Positions 32,226 to 45,524 of a DNA stretch of 64,000 nt are shown here, in pieces. The stretch lies in the NCBI RefSeq assembly GCF_029873635.1, contig NC_080424.1, positions 1,100,001 to 1,164,000 on the forward strand, in the 5' to 3' direction. Under the pieces are notes generated by a model, which had not been told where the DNA came from, searched no databases, and saw only the letters and a program-made list of their open reading frames with translations. This DNA is from Malania oleifera. Lineage: Eukaryota > Streptophyta > Magnoliopsida > Santalales > Ximeniaceae. A program made the position numbers and the translations under genes. How positions within the stretch are numbered: the stretch's first letter is position 1; the number at the start of each line of letters is the position of its first letter.

Positions 32226-33812
32226 ATTTTTAATTTATATAAATTATATTTTTTCTTATATATTTTAATTATTAATTTCTATTATTAAAAAATGATTTTT
32301 CTTTATTTTCTTTAAGAAAACGACACAATTTCCCACTCATCCTTTTCCTTAACTTCCTCCTTCTCCCTGCTCCTGTTCCTTTTACATTGTTCTCATTCTA
32401 TTGTTTCATTTTACTTGCCTCCATTTAATATAATAAAATTTATTACTTTAATTTTAATCAGATTTAAAAATAAATAAATGATAATTTTATTGTAATTAAA
32501 TTAATTGTTAATTGCAAATTATTAAAGATTATTAAGTCCCAATGGATTGAATGATTAATCCCACTCATATTTGAATTTTTTCTTTATTACATTTAGCTTG
32601 GGTAACAAGTAGAGGTAACTCATTTCCTTCTTTTACTATTTTCTTCATGTCCCAAAATCCAAATTTGAAAGTTCAAGTATGAAAGTTTCAAATTTTAATT
32701 ACTAGGATGTCTAATAAGAAATATATTTAATTTGATTATTATTGACACCCAACTTAGATAACTCATTTTGGTTGTTAACATGTTTAATGACTAAATAAAA
32801 ACCAAATAAAGAAATCAAACCACTGTTTCTCTCACTTACAATTTTGTTTTTAAAAACATCAAAATCGTAACTTTATTTTAATTTTTTGAAAAGTGTAAGA
32901 CAAAGGAGCATCTTTTGAAAAGTGATTTATGTTTGAAAACTCCATTGTGAATAGGTAAGATAGACCTTTAAGCTTTTTTTAAATGAAATTTAAAGGTCTA
33001 ACACGATAAAACATTTATTCTAAGAATGATAATCGTACTTACCTTATGTGTGTGTGTGTGTATGTCTTCTATTTTGAAATTTAATTTTAAAGAAAATATG
33101 AAAAAAAAAATAAAGAAATGGCTAAGTTGCAATAATGGTTGGTTGATCGTGTACAAAGGTTAGTCAATCACCTATTGCAACTTTCCCTTTATTTATTTAT
33201 TTTGCAGAAAACTATTGGACCTTTAATCTCTTTTCAAAAGACTTTCATAAAATCTATGCAGAAGACTTAATCTCATGAAAATCCTACTATTTTATGCCCT
33301 TCCAAAATACACACACATTCATACATAAAGGAAAGATAAAATGGAGAAAAAAAAAAGGAAAAAAAAAAAGGATTGTTTTAATTTTTTATGTTGTTGTGGT
33401 TGAATTTACATGTATAGATTACATAAATATCCTCTGACTAGGAATCAAGTGATTTGTATTTTACCAAAAAATTTTCAAAAAATATTTTTAGAATTTTTTT
33501 GATGAAATCCATAAAATTAAATGAAAACACTTTAAAACCCTTGTCGTTTTTATTTAAAAATTTTTATTTTTGTTTGAAAACTTTTACTTTTCAATAAATC
33601 TTCTCTAAAAATATAGATTCAAAATCAAGTTTAAGTTTGAAAAAATACATCAAGTCACTTCATAGGTGATTACTTTGAAAATTAGTATTTACTTAAATTT
33701 TTAAAAAAATTAATTTTTTTTATGGAAGAAGCACAAAACTCGCATTGAAATCATGTTTTTAGAAACTTTGAAAATTCTGGAGAATACCCAAAAGCCACAA
33801 TATGAGCATCTT
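32226..33812. other. AT-rich intergenic sequence
   Basis: No gene seen. Contains a (GT)n tract at 33048-33062 and A-runs near 33345-33370. Confidence 0.6.
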
Positions 33813-34492
33813 TGTAATGACCCAAAGAATAATGATAATTAACTAATAATAAAAGAGGGAGAAAATGAAATAAAAAAGGGGGCTCAGCAGGTCTTCGTCG
33901 ACGAGGGTGCTCTTCGTTGACGAGAAAATACCGAGAGGGGGTTTTGGGTAATTCTGAATTTCATCGATGAGGGGAGAGTTCGTCGACGAGTTGTCTTCAT
34001 GACCTCGTTGACGAGGTGACGTGGCTCGTCGGCGAGGGCCAGTGTATAAATAGGCCAAACTTCATTTTTGGCCGAAAACTTATGCGCAAAATTTTCCTTC
34101 TCTCTCCTCTTCGGCTCCCGCCCCTTCTCTCTCAATTTCTGGGTCCGTTCTTCACCGAATCGACAATTCGAAGCCGCCATGACACTCTTGGGGAAGTTTT
34201 CTGCATATCTGTTGGAGTGGATCGTTAGTGGGACGAATTTGAAATTCATCCCAAATTCAGGGTAAGACTTTTATTCAGTATTTGGCCTTCCCTGTAGTTG
34301 TAGGAAACATAGTACGCATAGAAATACTAAATTTCTGTTATAAGAAATGTCATTTTCAGGGTGTTGAACAGGAAATCCTGTGGGTGCAGGGTTGTTTATT
34401 TTAGGGGCTTTTCAGGTTTCAGGTAAGGGGATAAGCTAAGCTAGATGTTTTATGAAAAATAAGTATAAATTTTATAGAATTTGATTTCAGGG

Positions 34493-34527
<35 letters not shown>

Positions 34528-35847
34528 TGCATTATGTTGGGAAAAACTGCTGAAACTGATGAGATATTCTAAATTTATGAAAAACCCATTTTTGTGTGAC
34601 ATGAGTAGAATTTATGATAAAATACTATTTTTATAAGAATATGATAATGATGTGGATTTTTATAATAAAATCGGTGTACGAGCCGAGAATTTTTACATGT
34701 ATTGTCGGCGTACGGGTCGTGCTATGGGTATGTTTGTCGGCGTACGGGCCGTGCTATTGATATGATTTTTCGACGTACTGGTCGTGCTATGGATATGATT
34801 TGCCGGCGTACGGGCCGAGTTATGGATATGTTTGTCGGCGTACGGGCCGTGCTATGGATATGATTTGCAGGTGTACGGGCCGATGATTTTCATGATGTAC
34901 ATAAATATGCAAATTGATGTGATGATATTGATTTGACAATTAATAGTATGAAATATCCATGTATCATAGTTTGAGTATATGTTATATGTTATCATAACCT
35001 AGTTGGCTTGGTTTAGGTTAACACTTGCACGATATCACTGCTATGTGTTCGTGATCATCACGATATTGTGTTAACGCTGCTGTACGGAGTAGCGTGAGGA
35101 CGAATAGTCGATGTGGTTTTAAGAAGTGTGAGCGCCCCTGGTTTACGGACCAGGTCTGGCAGACCTATCGAAATTGCAGACTGTACTTTTGACTTGGCAG
35201 TGGTCGGCCAACCATTGTCAGGTCCCTCCTTCGGGCCACACAACCCAGTCATGCGGGGGTAATACATGACAATAACCATCTAACCTACCAGAGTTGTTTT
35301 TCTATTATTATTATATGAGATGAATTATGTTTATGAAAATGCAGTATGTTCTGTCATGCTATGATGATATATGTTTTCCCAAATATGACATAACAATTTA
35401 CTAAATATGTTTCTGTATGTTTTATGTATAACACGGAATACTCATGTTATCACACACTAGTATCAATTTATTTTCCCTTACTAAGAGGTGTCTCACCCCA
35501 AATTATATGAACATTTCAAGAGCCCCTGATAGGGGAGAGGATAAAGCTCCGCTGAGATAGTACTGTTGTTTTGCCCTCTTTGAAAGGTAAGTTTTGGTGG
35601 GGAGAGATGGATTTTTGTGGGAAATGTCCCTAGGACTTTCTTTTTGGGATGTATATACCTAAATACAATGGATGTAGTAACTCGGGTTTTATGTTTCCTG
35701 CTGCTTAGGCTTCCGTTTTGTGTGTCTGTTATATCTCTAGTACCCATGGGTTCTGGTTGATTATGACCTACTGGATTTGATATGTTGATATTGTATTTTA
35801 TTATTTAAAAAGAAAAAAATAATATGGAAAATAAGCAGGTCGTTACA
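33813..35847 (+). mobile_element. Solo LTR of a gypsy element
   Basis: 2,035 bp, TGTAATGACCC...GGTCGTTACA, flanked by ATCTT (33808-33812) and ATCCT (35848-35852), a 5-bp target duplication with one change. No internal region is present, so it arose by recombination between two LTRs. A TATA box (TATAAATAG, 34045-34053) and an upstream cluster of TCGTCGACGA-like motifs (33895-34035) give the plus orientation. The same LTR family forms the solo LTR at 52688-56422. Confidence 0.88.
34670..34890 (+). repeat. Short tandem repeat inside the solo LTR
   Basis: About six copies of a 36-42 bp unit containing GGCGTACGGGCCGTGCTATGG and variants. A homologous, more diverged array lies at 53550-53740. Confidence 0.8.
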
Positions 35848-37206
35848 ATCCTGTCAAGTTTTTGGTATGAAAATCTTGAAAACACTTGAAATCCCTTAAA
35901 AATTCTTTAAAAATGAAAATTTTATTTTTTATGCAAAAATCATGAAAACTCATGAGATATCAGCAATCAAACTTGACCAATACACTCCAGAGAGTGTTTA
36001 AAATTGAAAGTAGCTTGAAAAATAAAAGAAAATCGAGAAAAAATGGCAAAAATATGACCTTTGGATTCACTGATTGACCGCCTATAAAGGTCTATCAATC
36101 GTCTATTGTAGTACAATGGTTTTCTAAAAACATAGGGGGCGGTCAACCATGCCTGCAGGTGGGTCAACCATGCTTGTAGGTGAGTAGATTGTGCCTACTA
36201 GTGGGTCAACCATTTGTATGTTCATATTCAAAAAAATTGTAATTCATGACATTTCAATAAAATGTCTTCATGAATTTCAATCATTATTAAACTCTAACAT
36301 CCCTAGATGACGTGACCCAACCAAGGAAATGTACATTACATATATATAAAACAAACACTAACATTATATTATACGCACACATTCATGTTTTACATGCAAA
36401 AACACGAACTAAATTTGAAAACAATGAAAAAAAATATTTTCATGAATTATAATCATTATTAACCTTTAATATCCCTAATTGACATGATCCAACTAAGGAA
36501 ATGTACATTATATGTTCAAAACACACCAACATCACATTATATGTACATATATATAAATATATATGCTTTACATGCAAAGACACAAACTAAACTTGAAAGT
36601 AATGAACAAAATGGATAGAGGACTAACTTTATGTTATTGCAATCAGTGTAGATCAAGTGGGGATACTTTCAACAATGTCACCCCAAAGAATCCACAAATA
36701 TAAGAAACTACTTGGAAAACATATTTTACTATTATTTTAAATTTATGATTTTTTTTTACATATTTTTTGAAAATTTAAAAACAAGATGTCATTTTTTGTA
36801 ATTATTTGAAAACCTAAAATGATGATTAATTGAGAATTTCACTTGTCCTATTTTTGTCTTTTCTTCCAACATTTGTTCTTTTTTTTTTTTTTAACATTCT
36901 TGCACTTTTTGTCTTCTCTTTCCTCTTTTTTCTCTAATTCTCCTCCTAGTATATAATTTTATTATTTTTTTACCTCATTCCTTGTCTCTTCCCCTCTCCC
37001 GCACTATGGTAGCTCAACTATTACTCATAAATATGCATTTTGTACAAGGAATGTACAAGGAATGCACACAAAAAATATTTGTATTGCAAGAAATTTATTT
37101 TTGATATATTCTCTTCATTAACTTTTGAATACGATAGATCACATTGCCAAATAGCTATTGTCATACAAACCCAAGCATTTTATTTTAATGAACACTAAAT
37201 GTAATA
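35848..37206. other. AT-rich intergenic sequence with a local duplication
   Basis: 36260-36430 and 36435-36605 are two tandem copies of about 172 bp (TTCATGAATT, AATCATTATTAA, CCAAGGAAATGTACATTA in order). A shorter repeat with GGGTCAACCATGC lies at 36130-36210. No gene before the CYP72A stop. Confidence 0.6.
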
Positions 37207-40200
37207 CTAGATTTTATGTAAAATTATGTGAGCTCCATATTGGGGTTGAAGAGTTAGATGATTGTGAGGGGCATGTGCATAAGATGGAGATAGCTCAAAA
37301 GAGAAGCATTGTTGGATCATTGACAAAGCTATTTTTGCTTCCACGAGTGCAAAATTTTGTCCGATACATATTCGTGGTCCGGAGCTAAATGGGAAGAAAG
37401 CTGCTTGGTTTTTTGTCGCCTTTAAAATCCCTTCGGAAAACCTTTCTGGCTTAAACTCTTTTACATCATCACCCCAAATTTCACGATCATGATGAAGTAG
37501 GATAATTGGTAATGAAAGTTGCACTCCTGCTGGCAAGCATAATTCTCCTAACTTGGTCTCCTTGTAAATAGTTCGAACAAGCTCAGCTGCTGGTGGGTAT
37601 AACCTAAGCACCTCATTTAAAATCATTGTGACCTATCACACCAAAATTAAATGCATTAATAGAAATTTATCATTTTACCTTATGATTGGTAGTATGAATT
37701 TAGAAGTTTGGATTTAGATTTGTATGGATTTAGACAAAATACAATACAATTTGTATTGAACTTCTTTCAAACCAACATAAATTATAATTCAAGTCTCGAA
37801 ATCCATGCTCCTAACATTACCTTATGCGTGGTTTTATGTGTTTTGATGAATGTCAATAAAAAATTAGAGTGGTTTCTTACAGTCTTGAGATGACTTAGGC
37901 CATCAAAGTCTGGTTCATTTTTCCCAAAAACTTGGAAAACTTCTTCTCTTGCACGGGTTTGCCAATCAGAATGTTTGCATAGCAAAATGATTGCCCACAC
38001 AAGAAAGTTTCTAGTAGTCTCTTAGCCAGCAAAATAGAACAATCTGCATTCTTCAATCACTTCATCAATGCTCATCACCATCTCTTTCTTGTTTTTGCAT
38101 TCCTCAAGTTCTTTAAGATTGGACTCCAAAAGTATGCCCAAGAAGTCATCAATGTTTCCTTCTGCTTTCATTGCTTCATCCCTTTTGCTAATTATACCTC
38201 TCACTATGGCTCTCACTTCATTGTTGATTTCTTTCATCCTTAGGTTTGTCTTAGTTGGCACAAACCTATATACCCATCCATGCATGCATGAACAAATTAA
38301 CATTCTAGTAATTAATTATACATGCTTGTTAGCAATTTTAAAATATAATTTATACTTTAATTAAAATCTAGTAATGACATTTTAATGTCATTTAAAAATT
38401 AGTATATACCTCCATCCTGGGATGTAAGTTGACTGCATAACTTGAATTAGATTGGTTGACTGCTCTCTTTGAAGTTGGAATACCCTTTTTCCTTCTTCAT
38501 TGCTATTGCCGAATGCTGTGCGTGAGATGACGTCTGCTGTCAAATTTTCAAGGTATGGCCACGCATCCAATTCGCACGACCCACTTTTCATCACCATCAT
38601 CTCCCATTGTTTCAAAGTCTTGTTACAACTCAAACGAAATGCAGGTATCATATTCTATGACATGAAAAAGGGAAAAAACAGTGTTATTGTCATGATACAT
38701 AGAAAATTATAGTTTGAAGTATTCTCATGTCCAATTGCATTGGTTTGTCCTTTAGAAGATATTGATCCCAGTGATCAAATTTTGAATTTCATATTGGAGG
38801 TTTAAGGTTTGAATCCTAAGCCACAATGAGCCTCTTGAATGAACCAAAAAAAATAGATTGGTCTCAATTAATAATTCAACAAAAAGCTACTTTAAAGAGT
38901 CTTGCACAAGGTAATGTTAATGTTAGCTTGTTCTTGTGCAGTACATATAGTGTTAAAAACATTATATGTTGATACACAATACACATAATATATTATATTG
39001 AAAGTTTGTAATATGATTAGAATACATTTATATTTCATAATGGACAAGGATTACTCACGAAAGATGCCTCTTAACATCATTTCATTTTAAAACTGTGTGT
39101 TTATGAATGTGAATTAGAAAATATTTAATTAAGAAAATAATATCAAGAAATTAAGATTATCTACAAATTGGATTTTAACCAACAACTTATTTAATGTTTA
39201 TTGACATTTAGAAAAATTAAAAATAATTAGCAAAAAATTTTATTAACTACTATAAATATCAAAATAGTAGGTGTGTAAATAAACTTTTTGATAATCAAAG
39301 GTGTCCATTTGATTTATTTGTCTTTTTTTTGTTGAGAGTCAAATCCTTGAAAAATAAGGAATGAAATATTAAAAAATATATATATCTTAATGCTTTTCGG
39401 AAAGAAAACACAGTGATGGCAGTTATGGAACCCTTAATTAACATTTTAAACTTTTGGCTATTGTCTTCTGCCATAAAAACTTTGTAGGATACTAGAAATT
39501 ATTAGGTCAAGTAACATATAAATATCACATTTAAAAAAATAATAATTTTATTCTTAAACTTATATTTTAGATTTAAAATTTTGAAAAATTTTAGTATATG
39601 ATTAGTTGTCTAATAATCTTAATAGAGCACAAATTTTGCAATAGTTTCCATGGTTGCTTTGGTTGTCAAAAGAAATACATATATTTTTTAATTTGTGTTC
39701 TCTTGTATTGTTATATTATTTTAATCATATTTTTAATTGCTACTTAATTCAATGGAAAAATGAACATTTGCTCAATCAATTTTTTTAATTTGTTTTAATT
39801 TTTTTCCTAAAAATATTAACAAGATATGATGTTAGTTTTTTCAATTTTCAATTTTTTAATTTTTAGTTTTCATTTTATTTTTTTATTTTCATAATTTTTT
39901 AATACTCATACAAAATGACTCGCAATGAGTCCTAAGTGGCTTTAAACATATGCAAAAAGTGAAAACTACCTTTAACTTTTCTAAATGGAATGCTGGATTC
40001 ATTATCTTTCTCCGTTTAGTCCATTGTTGACCTTCTGAGTTTATGAGTCCACTTATAAGTAACTTTCCGACCGGATTTGAGTTTGGCCTCCGAAAGATAT
40101 TGTGGTTGAACAAAATGTCTTTGATCAATTTAGGGTCCATAATGATCACCCTTGGAATGGGACCAAACCATCTAAATGACTTCTTACCTGTAATTTTCAG

Positions 40201-40882
40201 AAAACCATTTGCCAATGTTTAATAGTTTAAAGCTTACAAACATGATAAAGCCAACAAAATAACTAATAAGTACAAAAAAATTTAAGATATTTCGAACCAT
40301 AACTAGGAGATCACTAATCTAGTCAAGATACTCGCATAACATAGCTAAGAGGGTAATTACCACGAGATTAACAATGAAATTATTCTTCAACCCTTAAAAT
40401 AATTCATTGAGTATTGGCATGCACTAAATGTCACCATAATGAATACAATAACTAAAATAAGAAAAAGTAGGTTGAAATCAGGAGGTCTAGAATTCTTCTC
40501 AACACTTTTTCAATAGATAGTTATACTTTTAACATTAAAGTAGCTACAGCAGAGAGAGAGAGAGAGAGAGAGAGAGACCATATTTCTGGACAGTATAGTA
40601 AAGGAATGGAACAGCACGCAACAGAACATCATCAGAGAGGCCGATGGGTTTGGACAAAGCGTCTTTGGTCATCATAGTCATCTCCTTTAAGTCTCCATGA
40701 AACAGCTTGTAGGGGTTTCCACAAAACCCTAGCTGCCTCAGCCTCCTCTCCAGCCTCTTCGGCTTCACCCACGCCCAGTTCACCGCTCTCCATGCCCATA
40801 CTATAATTATTAAACTCACAAAACCACCGCAGAGAAATGAGAATGGCACCACTGGCACTGCTGCAGTCATTGCTTCTTCCAT
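37207..40882 (-). pseudogene. CYP72A: CYP72A-type cytochrome P450, five exons, one premature stop
   Basis: Exons (minus strand): 40579-40882, 39970-40187, 38410-38654, 37881-38265, 37207-37632. All introns are GT/AG and phases fit, giving 526 codons including the stop, a normal CYP72A length. The N-terminus has a membrane anchor (FLCGGFVSLIIIVWAW) followed by WAWVKPKRLERRLRQLGF, typical of CYP72A. Also present are EVLRLYPP (ExxR), FKPERF, and the heme-binding [12 protein letters not shown] with its Cys. CYP72A enzymes are ER-bound monooxygenases of terpenoid and related specialised metabolism; the substrate here is unknown. The single visible defect is TAA at 38024-38022, codon 337, where AGQETT in the I-helix is expected (AG-stop-ETT), explained by CAA to TAA. 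The transcript would lack the ExxR and heme-binding parts if translated normally. It is either a young null allele or a sequencing or assembly error. Confidence 0.92.
40551..40577. repeat. (GA)n microsatellite at CYP72A exon 1 donor
   Basis: On the gene's strand exon 1 ends AAATATG and the intron starts GTCTCTCTCT, so the donor site is the first part of the CT tract. Confidence 0.9.
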
Positions 40883-40967
40883 CTTCCTATATAATTAATG
40901 AGTGGTAGCTAGCTCGAGTGGATATGGTGGATGTGTGGTGGTATGCCAAAGGGATGAGTGAGGACGC

Positions 40968-40974
40968 TTTTATA
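40968..40974 (-). promoter_or_regulatory. Probable TATA box of the CYP72A gene
   Basis: TATAAAA on the minus strand, 86 bp upstream of the start codon, which would place the start of transcription near 40940. Confidence 0.6.
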
Positions 40975-40982
40975 GATGAATA

Positions 40983-41487
40983 GAAGAAGATTTACTGTCA
41001 AAAATTGCTTTTAATAATAATGCTGATAATAATTACAATTTAATGTTGAAGAAACGACATTATTTCAGATTCTTTTCGGCATTTTGTGCAAAACAACGTC
41101 ATTTTACGAGCCCGTGCTTGCTTTCGATCGCGACTCGTGATGCCTTCAATGTATAAATAAATCAAAGTATGATTTGAATAACGAAGTATTTTCTAATAAC
41201 AATTTGTTAAGCAATGTCTTTGCGCATGAATTAAAACTTAATATATTTATATATGCTTTTGTATAATAATTTGACACCAAATTTCATTGACTTTTGTTTT
41301 TAAAATTTTATTATTTACGTTGACATGAACTGTCTGATAAGATGTATCTAACGTATATGATTTATTACTGAATATATTATAAATGTCAAATTAGAAAGTA
41401 TGTATTCGTGTGTATGTGGGTAACAGTGACATTCTTTGGATGCAAACATTGTAATGGATATGGTCTTTCCATTTTATAAGTTGATCT
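40983..41487. other. AT-rich upstream region of CYP72A
   Basis: Nothing beyond probable promoter sequence is seen up to the copia LTR. Confidence 0.5.
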
Positions 41488-42120
41488 TGTTGGTCCAGCC
41501 TACATAAGAAAATAAAAATAAATAAATAAAAGGAAGCCCATGTGTGCTCAAATCCCATTAGGGCAATTGAAGGAGGCGGCACAAAAGGATAGCAGCCGCA
41601 GCACATGAGTAGACACAACAGGCAACCGTGAGGAAGGAAATGATGCAGAGTCTTCATCAACTCGACGATCGGAAGACCTTTTGTGATCCGATTTTGCTGA
41701 AATTTGGAAAGCACATTCGAGATTTGTCGACCTTCGATCTGGACGGTGGAGATCTGTTTTAGAGTTTTGGAGGACCTGATTTTATAGTATTGACAGTAAC
41801 TGTATTTGGGTGATTTCTTTCCGCTCATTCTTATTTTATCGCGATTCTTTTGGGAATCCTTTTTAATCTAAGTTTGTGAACATCTTTTGTGATTGAACTG
41901 CTGTAATTTTTCTCTCTATTATAGTAAAAATTTTATTGGGTCTCATAGGCCCTGTGGTTTTTACCCTCACATTGGAGGGATTTTCCATGTTAAAAATCAT
42001 GATGTTCATATTGTGGTGTGTGATTTATTATTATTATTGGTTGGTTATTTTGCTCGTCACATATTTAATTTTTGGGAAAGATTTATCCACTATGCTAGTT
42101 GTCTTATTACTTTCCCAACA
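41488..42120 (+). repeat. 5' LTR of a plus-strand copia element
   Basis: 633 bp from TGTTGG to CCCAACA, matching short inverted ends. The right edge is supported by the adjoining primer binding site-like TGGTATTATAGC (42123-42134) and gag. The left edge is chosen by end symmetry only. Confidence 0.65.
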
Positions 42121-42150
42121 AGTGGTATTATAGCTTGGTTCATATAAAAT

Positions 42151-44107
42151 ATGGAAGACAACATAAGTACTATGTGCAAGCTCACAGCTTCAAATTATTC
42201 AATTTGGAAACCAAATATGAAGGATATTCTTTATTGTAAGGATTTATTTGATTCGATTGAATTGGGTAGCAATAAGCCGGAAAAATAAACTGAAGCTGAC
42301 TGGAAGAAAATACATAGGAAAGCAGTTGACAAAATCAGACAGTGGATGGATAATAGTGTTTTTCATCATGTGGCTTAAGAGACAGATGCCCAAATACTTT
42401 GGAAGAAGTTTGAGAGTCTTTATGAGAGAAAGACTGCTCACAACAAAGTTTTTGCAATTAGAAAGCTTGTAAATTTGAAACTTAGAGAAGGAAAGTCTGT
42501 TACTGAGCATTTGAGCGATTTCCAGAATTTGGTAAACCAGTTAACCAACATGAAGATAATTTTAGATGATGAACTACAAGCTTTGTTGCTATTAAGTTCT
42601 TTGCCAGATAGTTGGGAGACTCTTGTAGTATCTCTTAGCAACTCAGCCCCAAACGGTGTGTTGACCCTGTTGTTTGTTAAAGATATCTTGTTTAATGAAG
42701 AGACCAAAAGGAAAGAAATGGGTACAGATAATTCCTAGGTACTTGTTACAGAAGCTAGGGGGAGAAGCGGCTACAAAAATGAAAGGGGGTAGAAGTAAAA
42801 GTAGAAGCAAGTCAAGGTCAAGATTTAAAAATCTTAAGTTTCATTATTGTGGTAAAAATGGTCATATCAAGAAGTACTATTACAAGTGGAAGAGAGAAAA
42901 TAAAAGTAACAGTAACAAGCAAGAAAAGAAGGATCAGGATAATAATGATTGTATTGTCACTACTACTGGAGATGATTTGGTTCTTACTTATGATGATAAT
43001 GTAATTAGTGTTGCCTATAATGAAATTAGTTGGGTGGTTGACAGCGGTGCCTCTTTTCACGTGACATCAAGGAAGGATTTCTTCAGTTTATATACTTCTG
43101 GTGACTTTGGAGTTTTGAAGATGGTAAACAATGTTGTGGTACTGATAGTTGGCACTGGAACTGTTTGCTTAAAGACCAATAATGGAATAGAATTTGTAAC
43201 GACCTGATTTTTCTTATCATTTTTTTTCTTTATAAAATAATTGTAAAATTCCACTACTTTGATATCTTATAATAAAAACCAAACCGTTATCACGAACCAA
43301 ATAGGAACCGTGGAGTCTAAAACACAATAAATTACCTATGTAGCAGAAAGCAGAATACATATACCACATCAATATATATAATACCAGAGTGTCAGGATTT
43401 TTCTCAAAATATACATACATAACCATTCTCAAAATACCCTCATATGAAACTAGGGACTACTCAAAAATGACTTCCCAAAAACACTCACCCTACATATAGG
43501 GCAATACTATAGCCTGATCTACTCGCCTAACTGGATCACCTGAATAATATTAAATCACTGGGATGAGACAATATTCAGTATAACGAAATATGTTATTGCT
43601 AGTGTGTGGCAGATAAGTTTACATAATTGTAAAATCTGATTTAGAAGTACTGCTAAATAACTAAGTCTGAGAAAACACGTATAAATAATGTACAGTATAG
43701 CTCATACTTATGTTACTTAACATAACCTATTTTTTCTGAATTTTCTAATCATAATACTTCTGATATTCATAGGTATGATTGCAGTTTCTGTAAAACTAGA
43801 TATATGTATAATAACTGAGAAAATTTCCCTTGATGGATAACTGAAAGTCATGATTTAACCCCTCACGACAGGATTGTGAGGCCCATAGGTGGGACCTATC
43901 ATTGACTGGCTGACCAAGATAAGTCAACTGAACTCCGAAAGTCAAATCAGCCTCCTCAACCCTAATTGATGGGGAGCCTGTTTACAACATAGGCACGATC
44001 GACTACTCAAAAATCCAAATATTATCTGAGTTATGTGGTTGTACTCTGAATTGAAAATAACTATGGTACCGTGCTCTACTGACTAAATCTATTCCATCAG
44101 AGTCTAA

Positions 44108-44149
<42 letters not shown>

Positions 44150-45524
44150 CTGATATTTCTATATTAATTACTGTTTTTATCATGATTTTGAAATAACCAT
44201 AACACTACAAAACTGATATGAAAATCTGAATAACTGACTGAATATTTAATATCTGCATATCTGTGTATCTGTTTGAGACTCTGAGAATCTGGGTGTTATG
44301 GTTCTGAAATCATGGTATTCTGAAAAAATGCTGAAAATATGTGGTTATATATGTATACTGTAAATCATGGTATCTTGAAATTTATATAAATTAGGGGTCT
44401 GAATATTCTGTAAAATTTCTATCTTTATGTATACTGAAAATTTATCATTCTATAGAACATATATATTCCCTGACATTTTCTGCTAATATGCTGTAAAACA
44501 TGGTATTGGTAACTTGTATAAATGTTGTACTAATTTGCTATAAGCTCATGCCACACGATTTAAATACTATAATTCTTTGGGTCTCCACAGAATTGGTACT
44601 CAATAATGCCAGGCATGCTCCTAGTGTTCGTTTGTATTTGATCTTTGCTGGAAGACTTGATGACGATGGATATCGTAACTTCTTTGGTAATGGACAATGG
44701 AGACTTACCTGAGGAAATTTAATTGTGACTTGAGGTAACAAATTTTCTAATTTATATTTTATGAATGCTTTTATTTTCTTGAATTCTGTGAATGTCGTTG
44801 ATAGTGATATCACATTAGAGTTATGGCACAAGCGACTTAGTTACATAAGTGAGAAAGGACTTGATTGCTTGGCCAAGAAGAATTTGCTGTTAGACTTAAA
44901 TGGTGCAAAACTAAAAAGATGTATTCACTATTTGGCTAAGAAGCAGAAAAGTGTTTCATTTAAGAGTTATCCTCCTTTCAGAAAAACAAAGTTACTTGAG
45001 TTGATTCATTCATATGTTTGTGGCCTAATGAAGGTAAGGACACTTCGTGATGCACTTTATTTTGTTACTTTTATTGATGATCATTCAAGAAAGCTTTGGG
45101 TTTATGCTTTGAAATCCAAAGATCAGGTGCTTGATTTAAAATTTTTCAGGTTTTAGTTGAGAAAGAAATAGGAAAGAAAATAAAATGTATTCGCACTAAT
45201 AATGGTGATGAGTATTGTGGTCCATTTGGTGTGTATTGTAGACAACAAGGCATCCAACATTAGAAGACGCCTCCTAAGACTCCTGAGTTAAATGGTTTGG
45301 TAGAAAGGATGAATAGAACACTGGTAGAGAGAGTCAGATGTTTGCTTTCAGAAGCAAAACTACCTTGATCATTTTGGGGTGAGGCATTATATACTATTAT
45401 TCATGTAATTAACTTGTCTCCTATTGTTGCGTTGCAGACTGATGTCCTTGATAGAATCTGGTATAGGAAGGATGTTTCCTATGACCATCTACGTGTGTTT
45501 GATTGCAAAGTCTTTGTTAATGTG
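42151..45524 (+). pseudogene. Copia gag-pol relic split by two later insertions
   Basis: Gag starts at ATG 42151 (NYSIWKPNMKDILYC), with stops at about 42286 and 42378, and continues through LREGKSVTEHLSDFQNLVNQ. A zinc knuckle at about 42840 has lost Cys residues (FHYCGKNGHIKKYYY). Protease follows (WVVDSGASFHVTS, 43030-43068). At 43195 a solo LTR splits the protease/integrase linker. Reading resumes at 44595 (RHAPSVRLYLI) with the pre-integrase and integrase (LWHKRLSYI, FVTFIDDHSRKLWVYALKSK). The first catalytic Asp of integrase is replaced (HSYVCGLM). The frame is lost after 45150 in places, and the element is cut at 45524 by a gypsy LTR. The reverse transcriptase half must lie beyond the nested elements or be lost. 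Confidence 0.85.
43195..44589 (-). mobile_element. Solo gypsy LTR in the copia element
   Basis: 1,395 bp bounded by TGTAACGACC and CTCCACA, with a perfect 5-bp target duplication GAATT (43190-43194 and 44590-44594). On the minus strand it reads TGTGGAGACCC...GGTCGTTACA, the pattern of the other gypsy LTRs here. Its reverse complement matches 54018-55772 in the region GCCACACACTAGTAATAGCATATTTCG and after, so the two are one family. It contains a (TA)n tract at 44111-44148. Confidence 0.9.
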
